From assembly GCA_903840375.1 (NCBI GenBank), contig CAIMFR010000057.1, forward strand, positions 1 to 7,911: a stretch of 7,911 bases of DNA, read 5' to 3'. Position numbers and translations under genes: made by a program. This stretch comes from Candidatus Adlerbacteria bacterium. GTDB lineage: Bacteria; Patescibacteriota; Minisyncoccia; Phycocordibacterales; SBAW01. Shown in pieces: positions 1-6,161 of this stretch. Under the pieces are notes generated by a model. It had not been told where the DNA came from and made no database searches. It was given only the letters and a program-made list of their open reading frames with translations. Numbering within the stretch: position 1 is the stretch's first letter; the number at the start of each line of letters is the position of its first letter.

Positions 1-200
1 ACATTCAGAAACGATTTATCCTGTTGACGAGCAGTCATCAATACCTGGTCCATGATCTTCTGATCGAGAGTGCCCCAGATAGTGACGTTGCCGACAGAAC
101 CGCTCGTGCCGGAACGGAATAGGGAAAATACGCCTATTCCGACGACTATCATAGCTAAGAAAATCCCTATAAATACTATTTGAAAAGTGCTTGTTTGCAT
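1..200 (-). CDS. Membrane-anchored extracellular solute-binding-like protein, N-terminal part only
   Basis: This gene starts at the ATG at 198-200 and runs off the left edge, so only 66 codons are visible. The protein opens with MQTSTFQIVF, then a hydrophobic segment (about residues 7-28) and a short Gly/Ser-rich stretch. The motif VTIWGTLDQKIMDQVL (about residues 39-54) follows. A V-T-I-W-G-T strand just after the signal or anchor segment is typical of family-1 extracellular solute-binding proteins of ABC importers, which in Parcubacteria often keep an uncleaved anchor. The stop of the methyltransferase lies 30 nt upstream, so the two may be cotranscribed. An AAAGGTGAG sequence (216-224) could be a ribosome binding site, but its 15-nt spacing is long. 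No stop interrupts the visible frame. The family call rests on a short motif. Confidence 0.6.
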   Translation of the reverse strand, partial: MQTSTFQIVFIGIFLAMIVVGIGVFSLFRSGTSGSVGNVTIWGTLDQKIMDQVLMTARQQDKSFLN

Positions 201-230
201 TGATTTTATTTTTATCTCACCTTTTCATAC

Positions 231-788
231 CTATTGTGCACTGTAATTGGGCTTTTTGCGAACCACAAATCCCCAGTGGTAGCCACCAGCCGGAATATCC
301 TCGACATATGAAAATCCCCCACTCTTAAATAGATCTCGCGCGTCATCTGCGGTAATTACATTGTCAGGGTGAGGACCAAGACAATTAAAAGAATCGCGCC
401 AGTCTATCGCCAACACTCGGCCACCGTTGCGCAGCACGCGATACGCCTCGGCAATTGCTGCCGACTTGTTCTTAACGGCGAAAAGCAGATTGGACATGAT
501 CACGAGATCGAAATGTTCTGCGGGCAAATTGCTGCCACCCTCTTTTTCTACATCGCCGCGCACGACCTCCACATTGCCGAGGCCGGCGGCAGTCGCGTGA
601 TTTTTTATACGAGAAAGAAAATCCTTGCATCCGTCGACTGCCCACACCGATGCGCGATTGCCGACAGTCTGCGCTGCAGCAAGCGTGAAGTGCCCCGAAC
701 CTGCGCCGAAGTCCGCGACCGTCATATCCTCGCACAATTTAGCAGCGCGCAACGTATCTACAGGGCTGAGAAATGTACTTGCATCCAT
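231..788 (-). CDS. Class I SAM-dependent methyltransferase
   Basis: A 185-aa Rossmann-fold methyltransferase of the UbiE/Methyltransf_11 type. Motif I is ADFGAGSGH (residues 25-33), the SAM-binding Gly-rich loop. Motif II ends in the acidic residue of VWAVD (D52), motif III is VVRGD (about 75-79), motif IV is FDLVIMSN (93-100), and motif V/VI is GGRVLAIDW (122-130). The spacing is complete for a single-domain enzyme and there is no extra substrate domain, so the acceptor (small molecule, protein or RNA) cannot be told. The ATG at 786-788 is preferred: an extended -10 box (798-806) lies 9 nt upstream, so the message would have almost no leader. The solute-binding-like gene starts 30 nt downstream. 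The methyltransferase fold is secure; the substrate is unknown. Confidence 0.88.
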   Translation of the reverse strand: MDASTFLSPVDTLRAAKLCEDMTVADFGAGSGHFTLAAAQTVGNRASVWAVDGCKDFLSRIKNHATAAGLGNVEVVRGDVEKEGGSNLPAEHFDLVIMSNLLFAVKNKSAAIAEAYRVLRNGGRVLAIDWRDSFNCLGPHPDNVITADDARDLFKSGGFSYVEDIPAGGYHWGFVVRKKPNYSAQ

Positions 789-797
789 CGTCCTATA

Positions 798-806
798 AGT
801 ATATCA
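798..806 (-). promoter_or_regulatory. Extended -10 promoter of the methyltransferase gene
   Basis: Read on the minus strand the sequence is TGA-TATACT, a TGn extended -10 with hexamer TATACT. It sits 9 nt before the ATG at 788. Transcription starting about 7 nt after the hexamer would begin 3-4 nt before the start codon. The downstream AGGA is then too close to the start to work as a normal Shine-Dalgarno site. No convincing -35 box is seen, as expected for extended -10 promoters. This is inferred from sequence only. Confidence 0.55.
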
Positions 807-895
807 GAGTTTTTCACCTGCAATTCATTCGCCTTGTGAAAAAAGAAGCACACCGCACAACAGGTGACCGTATACTACTACGGAACATGACAAAC

Positions 896-923
896 GCCGC
901 GCGATCTGCAAAGGTCGCGTGGC
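896..923 (+). terminator. GC-rich hairpin, possible terminator
   Basis: An 11-bp stem (896-906 with 913-923) encloses the 6-nt loop TGCAAA. As plus-strand RNA all 11 positions pair, two of them as G:U, and a T-rich stretch (927-936) follows. As minus-strand RNA the same two positions become C:A mismatches and only a weak T run follows. It lies about 40 nt beyond the stop of the minus-strand Fic gene. It could be a weak terminator for that gene or a better one for an unidentified plus-strand transcript. Confidence 0.4.
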
Positions 924-963
924 ATATTTTTATATTTCGAAACACAGTAAACACGATTACGTT

Positions 964-1374
964 TTATGCAAAAAGAGCGGTTGCAATAGTTGCTATAAAG
1001 GAATGATAATCCTGTCCTTGGCGCTGTTCGATGTACACAGCAAGTTCATCGAGTGTGAAGACACTGAAATCCGGCTTCAGTTTATTGAAGGCACAAACCG
1101 TCATAAACACAATGACTGCGGTACGTTTATTCCCATCCACAAACGGATGATCTTTGATCAGAAAATACAAGTATGCTACGGCTTTTTCTTCCAGTGAGGC
1201 GTAAATGGCATGCCCAAAATGGACTGCAATAATACTGTCTACAACAGCTCCAATTCTGCCTGCCGCATCTTGAACGAGCGGAAAGGAAACTAGGCCATGT
1301 TCGTAGAGCAACTCATATACCCCGCAGACGTCGCTTGACGTCAGCGGTTGAAATATTTTTTGTACCAACATCAT
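964..1374 (-). CDS. Fic/Doc family toxin (death-on-curing type)
   Basis: A 136-aa Fic-fold protein of usual Doc length. The catalytic loop HPFVDGNKR is at residues 76-84, with H76 as catalytic base, D80 for the metal, and GNK in place of the GNG of AMP-transferring Fic proteins. In P1 Doc, Lys at this point goes with kinase activity on EF-Tu; here the loop is a hybrid, Doc-like in its Lys and Fic-like in DGN. The N-terminal helix region (residues 10-60) has the usual Doc pattern, including YASLEEKAVAYLYFLIKDHPF. A small basic ORF lies directly upstream and overlaps this gene by 62 nt, the arrangement of a toxin-antitoxin pair. No Shine-Dalgarno precedes the ATG, which suggests translational coupling. 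The family is secure; target and reaction are inferred. Confidence 0.88.
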   Translation of the reverse strand: MMLVQKIFQPLTSSDVCGVYELLYEHGLVSFPLVQDAAGRIGAVVDSIIAVHFGHAIYASLEEKAVAYLYFLIKDHPFVDGNKRTAVIVFMTVCAFNKLKPDFSVFTLDELAVYIEQRQGQDYHSFIATIATALFA

Positions 1375-1498
1375 AGGCGCGGAGAGATTCTATTACAGCC
1401 TTATTCTTCTGTATTTGTTTTCGTGCAACACGCATCACGCAGCCCTGCCGCATTTTCTCATGATCCTTAGTCTTATCGAAATTAAAAACGTTAAACAT
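1313..1498 (-). CDS. Small putative antitoxin upstream of the Fic/Doc toxin
   Basis: A 61-aa basic protein starting at the ATG at 1496-1498. The frame could extend to a GTG at 1522, but that would swallow an extended -10 box (1505-1513) lying 6 nt before the ATG, so the shorter form is preferred. The C-terminal two-thirds (from MRVARKQIQKNKAVIESLRAYD to the end) looks helical and basic. Its last codons overlap the first 62 nt of the toxin in another frame. I see no SxxxE(G/N) Fic-inhibitory motif, so any neutralisation would be Phd-like or otherwise. The function is inferred from position, size and charge, not from a recognised domain. Confidence 0.5.
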   Translation of the reverse strand: MFNVFNFDKTKDHEKMRQGCVMRVARKQIQKNKAVIESLRAYDVGTKNISTADVKRRLRGI

Positions 1499-1513
1499 AC
1501 CAAAACTATACCA
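1493..1513 (-). promoter_or_regulatory. Extended -10 promoter with tandem repeat, putative operator of the TA pair
   Basis: On the minus strand TGG-TATAGT (1505-1513) lies 6 nt before the antitoxin ATG, which predicts a leaderless message. The same stretch is a tandem direct repeat: the plus strand reads AAACATACCA (1493-1502) followed at once by AAACTATACCA (1503-1513), the same sequence with one extra base. A repeat covering the -10 box and start codon of a toxin-antitoxin operon is where an autoregulatory operator would be. The promoter is moderately supported; the operator is a guess. Confidence 0.5.
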
Positions 1514-1943
1514 CGTCCGCACACAATTTCATATATACACATTCACATGCTACAAACAGCGGTACGTCAACAAGAATATTCCGGAGATTACACAAAAATG
1601 TAATCCAAGATTCTGTGTTATCAACTATATTCGTTGAAAGACCAAAATAATTTAAATATTCTCTGAACTCGCCAGCAAGATGCCCTAGAGTTATAAACTC
1701 CAACAATTTATCATCTGAATTTTCAGCCGATGTTAAAAAGTATTCAATTTCCTTTGTGTCGTAAATATCTATATGCACAACCCAATTAGCATAGAATCTA
1801 ATCAATCCATAGGGAAATATTTTTTCAGTTTTAAGATGATCTAACGATTTTCTTGACTGAACGAAGACATACAGTACGTCAGATTCATTCTTGATAGGCT
1901 TTTCCAAATGCAGGCGTAACTATTCCAGAATATCTGACTTCAT
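1506..1943 (-). pseudogene. Hypothetical protein with in-frame amber codon near the start
   Basis: From the ATG at 1941-1943 the frame reads MKSDILE, then TAG (1920-1922), then LRLHLEKPIKNESDVLYVFV and on without interruption to the stop at 1506. Without the TAG it would be an intact protein of about 145 aa. The pattern around residues 1-60 (short helix, then an E-P-I-x-x-E strand with V-x-S-R-K, then IRFYANWVVH) recalls small uncharacterised bacterial proteins that begin with an uninterrupted helix. The only downstream restart before the conserved part is the TTG at 1905-1907, giving 133 aa. Either the gene has lost its start to one point change (AAG or a similar codon to TAG), or it is translated from the TTG. 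The region is AT-richer than gyrA, consistent with an accessory island. No function can be assigned. Confidence 0.5.
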
Positions 1944-1977
1944 ATTATGCTCGGAATATTGTATTAACAGACACAAT

Positions 1978-4449
1978 TTAGAGACATACGAAGCTCGCAA
2001 TAGAATCACCTTCGCGGAGTTTCATTATGCGTACGCCTTGCGTACCGCGAGAGAGCGATGGTATCTCAGTGAGGCTGGTGCGGATCACTTGGCTCTTTTT
2101 GGAAATGACGACTATCTCTTTTCCCTCTTCTGCGCCAATTTCTTTCTTCACCACGTGCGCGGCAATAAGCGGGCCGGTCTTCGGCGTAACTTTCACAGTC
2201 TTGATGCCGGAACCGCCGCGTTTCTGGACTTTATACTCCTCGGCAGGCGTAGTCTTGCCGTAGCCGTTGCGAGACACGACGAGGACCTCCGCGTCTTTCT
2301 TGTCTGCCTTGCGGATAACATCGGCACCGACAATAAAGTCGCCTGTGCTGAGCTTCATACCTCGCACACCACCCGCGGTGCGACCCATCACGCGAATGTC
2401 GCTTTCTTTAAATCTGATCGACTGCCCTTTTGTCGAAGCGAGCATGATATCGTCGCCTTTTTCGACGAGAAGAACCGCGATGAGTTCGTCGCCTTTTTCG
2501 AGGCGCATCGCTATCAGTCCGTTGCGGCGCACGTCGTGGAATGCAGTCGCGTCCACCTTTTTCGCAACACCCTGCTTGGTGATCATATAGAGGAAGCGTT
2601 CGCCGGCCTTGTCGCCCTTGCGCATCGGAAGGACCGACGAAATTTTTTCGCCGTCGGAAACAGCCAAGAAATTGACGACAGCTTTGCCCTTCGTGGAACG
2701 TTTACCTTCCGGAAGTTCGTACATCTTTATCTGATACGCTTTGCCGAGGTCGCTGAAGAAGAGCAGGTCGCTGTGGCTCGATGTGGTGAGGAATGTCGTC
2801 ACGAAATCTTCCTCCTTTGTATCAAGGTCAATGACGCCTATGCCGCCGCGCTTTTGTTTGTGATATTCCTCAGGGTTGGTGCGTTTGACATAGCCTCCTG
2901 CCGTGAGCACGAGAACCTGCTCCTCGTCCGGCACGAGATCTTCTACATTTATTACACCGGCTGCGCCTTTGATTATCTTTGTCGCACGAGCATCGCCATA
3001 CCGCTTCGACACGGCAACTATCTCGTCTTTGATGACACCGAGCATTTTCTTGTCGCTCTTGAGAAGAGCAACACATTCCTCGATGAAAGCCTCGATCTCT
3101 TTTAACTCGTCTTCGAGTTTCTTGCGCTCGAGGTTGGCCAGGCGCGCGAGTTTCATTTCCAAGATCGCGTCTGTCTGCAAGTCGGAGAATTTGAATTTTT
3201 TAACGAGATTAACATGCGCCTCGGAAACATCCTTCGATGCTTTGATCGTCTTTATTATCTCGTCGATATGGTCGAGCGCTTTTACCAAGCCGAGCAAAAT
3301 ATGCTCGCGCTCTTGTGCTTTGCGGAGGTCGTACTCCGTGCGGCGGCGCACCACCACGCGACGGTGTTTGATGAACTCCTGCAGGATACTTTTCAATGAA
3401 AGAGTCTGCGGTACGCCGTCGACAAGCACCACCATGTTGAAATGGAACGTATCCTCGAGCGCCGTGTGCTTGTAGAGAAAGTTGAGCACCTTCTGCGGAT
3501 GAGAACCACCCTTGAGGTCGATAGCGATACGAATGTCGCGCGTCGATTCGTCACGCAGGCCTTTTATGCCTTCTATCTTTTTCTCGCGCACCAAGTCGGC
3601 GATGCGCATGATGAGGTCGGCCTTGTTCACACGGTAAGGAATGGACGTGATGATGATCTGGAAATTGCCTTTCTTGTCCTCGACAATTTCAGCATTGCCG
3701 CGCACCACAACGCCGCCGCGGCCTGTCGAGTACGCATGCAAAAGATCCTTTTTATTGTAGGCGACCGCGCCTGTCGGGAAGTCAGGACCGGAGACGAATT
3801 GCATAAGATCCTCGACTGTCGCGTCGGGATTTTCTATCAAATGAGTGAGCGCATTGGAAAGTTCGGTGAGGTTGTGCGGCGGAATGCTCGTCGCCATACC
3901 GACGGCGATGCCGAGGGTGCCGTTGAGCAAAATGTTCGGGATCGCAGACGGAAGCACTGTTGGCTCTTTAAGCGTGCCGTCGTAGTTGGGACGCCACTCG
4001 ACAGTGTCCTTCTCCAGATCACCGAGGAGCTCCTCCGACAGGCGCGACATCTTCGCCTCGGTGTAACGCATTGCTGCAGGAGAGTCGCCGTCTATTGAAC
4101 CGAAGTTTCCCTGCCCGATAACAAGCGGATAGCGCATGGAAAAATCCTGCGCCATTTTGACCATTGCGTCGTACACGGACGCATCGCCGTGCGGGTGATA
4201 CTTTCCTAGCACATCTCCGACCACTGCGGCTGATTTGCGGAAACGCGCGCCCGCCGAGAGCCCCATGCGATGCATCGCGTAGAGGATGCGGCGGTGCACA
4301 GGCTTCAATCCGTCGCGGACATCCGGCAACGCGCGCGAAACAATGACCGTCATCGCGTAGTCTAAATACGACTCGCGCATTTCTGTCGAAATGTTGCGCT
4401 CTATGATGCCTAGATTTATTTCTTTGTTTTTTTCCGGTTCTTCTGCCAT
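1978..4449 (-). CDS. gyrA: DNA gyrase subunit A
   Basis: An 823-aa type IIA topoisomerase A subunit, full length for bacterial GyrA. It cuts and rejoins DNA in the A2B2 enzyme that introduces negative supercoils. The winged-helix region includes GDVLGKYHPHGDASVYD (about residues 78-94), and the active-site AAMRYTE puts the catalytic tyrosine at Y129 after R128. The tower and coiled-coil region follows to about residue 490. The C-terminal pinwheel has a GyrA box QKRGGIG (532-538) and a second box-like QKRGGSG (742-748). The GyrA box supports gyrase rather than topoisomerase IV. The quinolone-pocket position equal to E. coli Ser83 is Ala90, as in Mycobacterium, while D94 is kept. The ATG is 6 nt after the stop of a small membrane-protein gene with no Shine-Dalgarno between, suggesting coupled translation. 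No clear terminator follows the stop at 1978. Confidence 0.97.
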   Translation of the reverse strand: MAEEPEKNKEINLGIIERNISTEMRESYLDYAMTVIVSRALPDVRDGLKPVHRRILYAMHRMGLSAGARFRKSAAVVGDVLGKYHPHGDASVYDAMVKMAQDFSMRYPLVIGQGNFGSIDGDSPAAMRYTEAKMSRLSEELLGDLEKDTVEWRPNYDGTLKEPTVLPSAIPNILLNGTLGIAVGMATSIPPHNLTELSNALTHLIENPDATVEDLMQFVSGPDFPTGAVAYNKKDLLHAYSTGRGGVVVRGNAEIVEDKKGNFQIIITSIPYRVNKADLIMRIADLVREKKIEGIKGLRDESTRDIRIAIDLKGGSHPQKVLNFLYKHTALEDTFHFNMVVLVDGVPQTLSLKSILQEFIKHRRVVVRRRTEYDLRKAQEREHILLGLVKALDHIDEIIKTIKASKDVSEAHVNLVKKFKFSDLQTDAILEMKLARLANLERKKLEDELKEIEAFIEECVALLKSDKKMLGVIKDEIVAVSKRYGDARATKIIKGAAGVINVEDLVPDEEQVLVLTAGGYVKRTNPEEYHKQKRGGIGVIDLDTKEEDFVTTFLTTSSHSDLLFFSDLGKAYQIKMYELPEGKRSTKGKAVVNFLAVSDGEKISSVLPMRKGDKAGERFLYMITKQGVAKKVDATAFHDVRRNGLIAMRLEKGDELIAVLLVEKGDDIMLASTKGQSIRFKESDIRVMGRTAGGVRGMKLSTGDFIVGADVIRKADKKDAEVLVVSRNGYGKTTPAEEYKVQKRGGSGIKTVKVTPKTGPLIAAHVVKKEIGAEEGKEIVVISKKSQVIRTSLTEIPSLSRGTQGVRIMKLREGDSIASFVCL

Positions 4450-4455
4450 GGGGGT

Positions 4456-4746
4456 CTATTGCTGTGTTTGCTGTTGCGCAGGATGTGTCGCATCCGTCTG
4501 TACAACTTCAAGTGTATTGCCTTGCGACTGCACCGGATCGCTATTAGCAACCGATGCCGTCTGCGACTGATTCCCTGATGACGTGTTCGTCGCCACATTC
4601 GACGACGTCGCGGGGTACGCCATGCGGACACCAAGAGTAAGCAGCCACGCAGTGAAAATACCCGCGGTCAAAATGCTCGACACGCGCATAGCATGCTGCC
4701 TGCGTTCGTGCGGAGTCTTATCCTTCATGTTTTGAATATATTTCAT
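4456..4746 (-). CDS. Small single-pass membrane protein upstream of gyrA
   Basis: A 96-aa protein with a charged N-terminus (MKYIQNMKDKTPHERRQHAM), one hydrophobic helix at about residues 22-40 (VSSILTAGIFTAWLLTLGV), and a low-complexity Ser/Thr/Asn/Gln-rich tail ending in QQQTQQ. The positive N-terminus suggests the tail faces outside. A second start at M7 (ATG at 4726-4728) has a TATATT box exactly 6 nt upstream (4735-4740), matching the leaderless geometry of nearby genes, so the protein may be 90 aa. It begins 8 nt after the MBL gene stop and ends 6 nt before gyrA, so the three are probably cotranscribed. I do not recognise a functional domain. Confidence 0.75.
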   Translation of the reverse strand: MKYIQNMKDKTPHERRQHAMRVSSILTAGIFTAWLLTLGVRMAYPATSSNVATNTSSGNQSQTASVANSDPVQSQGNTLEVVQTDATHPAQQQTQQ

Positions 4747-4754
4747 ATATAAAA

Positions 4755-5390
4755 TTATGCTTGTAATAGCACGATCTCGCCTTGTTTGCCTTCCAGATCT
4801 TTTTTCTTGATGGTGAATTTTTCTATCGGCTGCATTCCCTCCGCACCAGCTTCTTTCAAAAAAAGTTTGAGTGTCTCAGGCGTATAGTGCATCGGAATTA
4901 TAACACTCGGCTCTAATTGTACTGCAAGTTTGTAACTCTCCGCATGGTCGAGCACACCGTTGCCGCCGACCGGCACGAACAAAATGTCTATGTTGTCCAA
5001 CTCTTGCTTTGCCGACTGCGGGAGCGATGACGAACCTAATGCTCCGAGAAAACACAGTGTCATGCCCTCAAGGGCAACGCTATATATTGTGTTGATGTGT
5101 TTCTCTACGACTCCGGGCTTGTTGCTGTATACCGACTCAGCACCGAACCCACGAACCGCTACCCCCTTTACCTCGTACTCCCCCGGGCCGGTGATAGCGA
5201 ACGGCTCGCGGTCGCCAAACACGACCAAGTCTATGCCCTTGAAATCCTTGTGATCTTGCGTCACTAGTACAATATCTGAGCCGAACTTCGGCGATTTAAA
5301 GTCAGAATCTTTAGACGGAGGATTGAAAGCGAGCGTAAGATCGCCAAAGGAAACCTTGAAACACTCACCGCCGAGATAGCTGATAACCAT
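4755..5390 (-). CDS. MBL-fold (UlaG-like) protein with degenerate metal site
   Basis: A 211-aa protein of the metallo-beta-lactamase-like superfamily (MBL_3/UlaG-like). It opens with MVISYLGGECFKVSFGD and has AFNPP, GPGEYE (residues 68-73), FLGALG (114-119), PVGG (140-143) and PMHY (166-169), strand-loop features of this fold. The HxHxDH motif is reduced to TQDHKDF, with H47 the only histidine, so ordinary two-zinc hydrolase activity is doubtful. The frame can extend to an ATG at 5450, but the start at 5388-5390 is preferred: the protein aligns from MVISY, and an extended -10 box lies 6 nt upstream. It leads the probable MBL, membrane protein, gyrA transcript. The substrate is unknown. Confidence 0.85.
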   Translation of the reverse strand: MVISYLGGECFKVSFGDLTLAFNPPSKDSDFKSPKFGSDIVLVTQDHKDFKGIDLVVFGDREPFAITGPGEYEVKGVAVRGFGAESVYSNKPGVVEKHINTIYSVALEGMTLCFLGALGSSSLPQSAKQELDNIDILFVPVGGNGVLDHAESYKLAVQLEPSVIIPMHYTPETLKLFLKEAGAEGMQPIEKFTIKKKDLEGKQGEIVLLQA

Positions 5391-5396
5391 GCCAAA

Positions 5397-5405
5397 AGTA
5401 TAGCA
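5397..5405 (-). promoter_or_regulatory. Extended -10 promoter of the MBL-fold/gyrA transcript
   Basis: The minus strand reads TGC-TATACT, then TTTGGC, then the ATG at 5390. The 6-nt gap between hexamer and start codon puts the expected transcription start at the A of the ATG, so the message should be leaderless. The nearly identical TGG-TATAGT-TTTGGT-ATG precedes the antitoxin gene. This promoter may drive gyrA as well, together with any internal start near 4735. No clear -35 box is present. Confidence 0.6.
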
Positions 5406-5482
5406 CATACAGCGGGAAACGCCACCCGAAACCATTGACTCATTTTCCAAACTGTGTTGATAAATAAGGGTGAAAAAGGCAC

Positions 5483-6085
5483 TTATTTCTGTACTATTTT
5501 ATCAGCAAACACCACGAGTCGATTCGCATAACTTTTTTGCGCGGGATTCCACACACCCTCGCAGGTAATGAGATTGAGATGCGCTTTTCCATCGGAAGAA
5601 TTAAAAATAGTCGCAGCGTCGGCATATTGGTCGAGCGTCTTCACTTTCCGCACAACAAAGGTCATGATCGCTCCATATTCATCCTCTATAACTATATTGT
5701 CACCAGGTTGTAGCATATACAAAATATCAAACACCGCTGGTATACCATTTTTCCAACCTTCATGTCCGGCAATGACAGCGTTCCCGATCTCTCCAGGACG
5801 CGGCCCAAGTTTAAACCACGCCACATCCATAGGACCCTCGGGAACACCCATAGCACCTTGAGGAGTGAGGCCAGCTTGTTCTATGGGCACACCGATATGG
5901 AGGCGAGGGATCTCGAGACGAATCGGCACACCGACCCTGACATGCTTTTGATTGGTAACTATAGGAGTGAGTCCGGCCGGCGATAACGAGATACGATGCG
6001 CCAAAACATATACCACCAAAGAGCTGAGAAGAAGAGCGCACACAACGAGGAGTACCCACAATACCCTTCGCAAAAAGATTTTCAT
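5483..6085 (-). CDS. Sortase (class D/E/F-like transpeptidase)
   Basis: A 200-aa membrane-anchored sortase, the cysteine transpeptidase that joins LPXTG proteins to a surface acceptor. It has an N-terminal signal-anchor helix (about residues 8-29) and a catalytic beta barrel. The catalytic His is in AGHEG (H108), the Cys in NLITCEG (C175) and the Arg in SYANRLVVF (R189), in the correct order and spacing. The frame extends to an ATG at 6145, but those codons run through a perfect terminator hairpin. The inner ATG at 6083-6085, followed by MKIFLRRVLW, is preceded 9 nt upstream by an extended -10 box and is the likely true start. The upstream neighbour carries an LPNTG sorting signal, so the pair is probably enzyme and substrate. 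Exact class not assigned. Confidence 0.9.
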   Translation of the reverse strand: MKIFLRRVLWVLLVVCALLLSSLVVYVLAHRISLSPAGLTPIVTNQKHVRVGVPIRLEIPRLHIGVPIEQAGLTPQGAMGVPEGPMDVAWFKLGPRPGEIGNAVIAGHEGWKNGIPAVFDILYMLQPGDNIVIEDEYGAIMTFVVRKVKTLDQYADAATIFNSSDGKAHLNLITCEGVWNPAQKSYANRLVVFADKIVQK

Positions 6086-6094
6086 ACTCCTCTG

Positions 6095-6103
6095 AGTATA
6101 CCA
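6095..6103 (-). promoter_or_regulatory. Extended -10 promoter of the sortase gene
   Basis: The minus strand reads TGG-TATACT, then CAGAGGAGT (9 nt), then ATG at 6085. The predicted transcription start is only 2-4 nt before the ATG. The GAGGAG is just 1 nt from the start codon, too close for normal Shine-Dalgarno pairing. The box abuts the downstream arm of the terminator at 6103-6137, so a stop for one gene is followed at once by a new start for the next. Confidence 0.55.
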
Positions 6104-6137
6104 AGAAAAACTAGACCGCGGAGGTCTAGTTTTTCTT
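6103..6137 (-). terminator. Bidirectional intrinsic terminator after the LPXTG gene
   Basis: A perfect 15-bp inverted repeat (6103-6117 with 6123-6137) encloses a 5-nt loop. The central stem is CTAGACC/GGTCTAG, flanked by A5 and T5 tracts, so it works as an intrinsic terminator in both directions. It begins 25 nt after the stop of the LPXTG-protein gene at 6162 and ends just before the sortase promoter. Confidence 0.88.
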
Positions 6138-6161
6138 TCGATCATTCCTTAATGAAGCACT

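Noticed and set aside
887..1006. Short plus-strand ORF (ATG at 887, 39 codons) with TATACT 10 nt upstream
   Set aside because: It contains the hairpin at 896-923 and runs into the Fic 3' end antisense; there is no -35, TG extension or recognisable protein pattern. Only the hairpin is kept.
1908..1977. Terminator after gyrA
   Set aside because: Only a 6-bp TATTCC/GGAATA pairing with a long loop and no T run; not convincing.
1891..3105. Long plus-strand open frame of 404 codons opposite gyrA
   Set aside because: It lies antisense to the conserved 3' half of gyrA; its protein is low in recognisable motifs and its openness follows from gyrA codon use.
3442..4098. Plus-strand open frame of 218 codons opposite gyrA
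   Set aside because: Fully antisense to the catalytic part of gyrA, with no domain or start signal; a shadow frame.
5391..5450. Longer MBL start at 5450
   Set aside because: The extra codons cover the extended -10 box, and the protein's family-like N-terminus begins at the inner ATG.
5462..5488. Hairpin at the sortase stop codon
   Set aside because: A 9-bp AT-rich stem with a 2-nt bulge and no clear T tract beyond it; too weak to call a terminator.
6086..6145. Longer sortase start at 6145
   Set aside because: The extra 20 codons are the terminator hairpin and promoter; the inner ATG begins a normal signal anchor.
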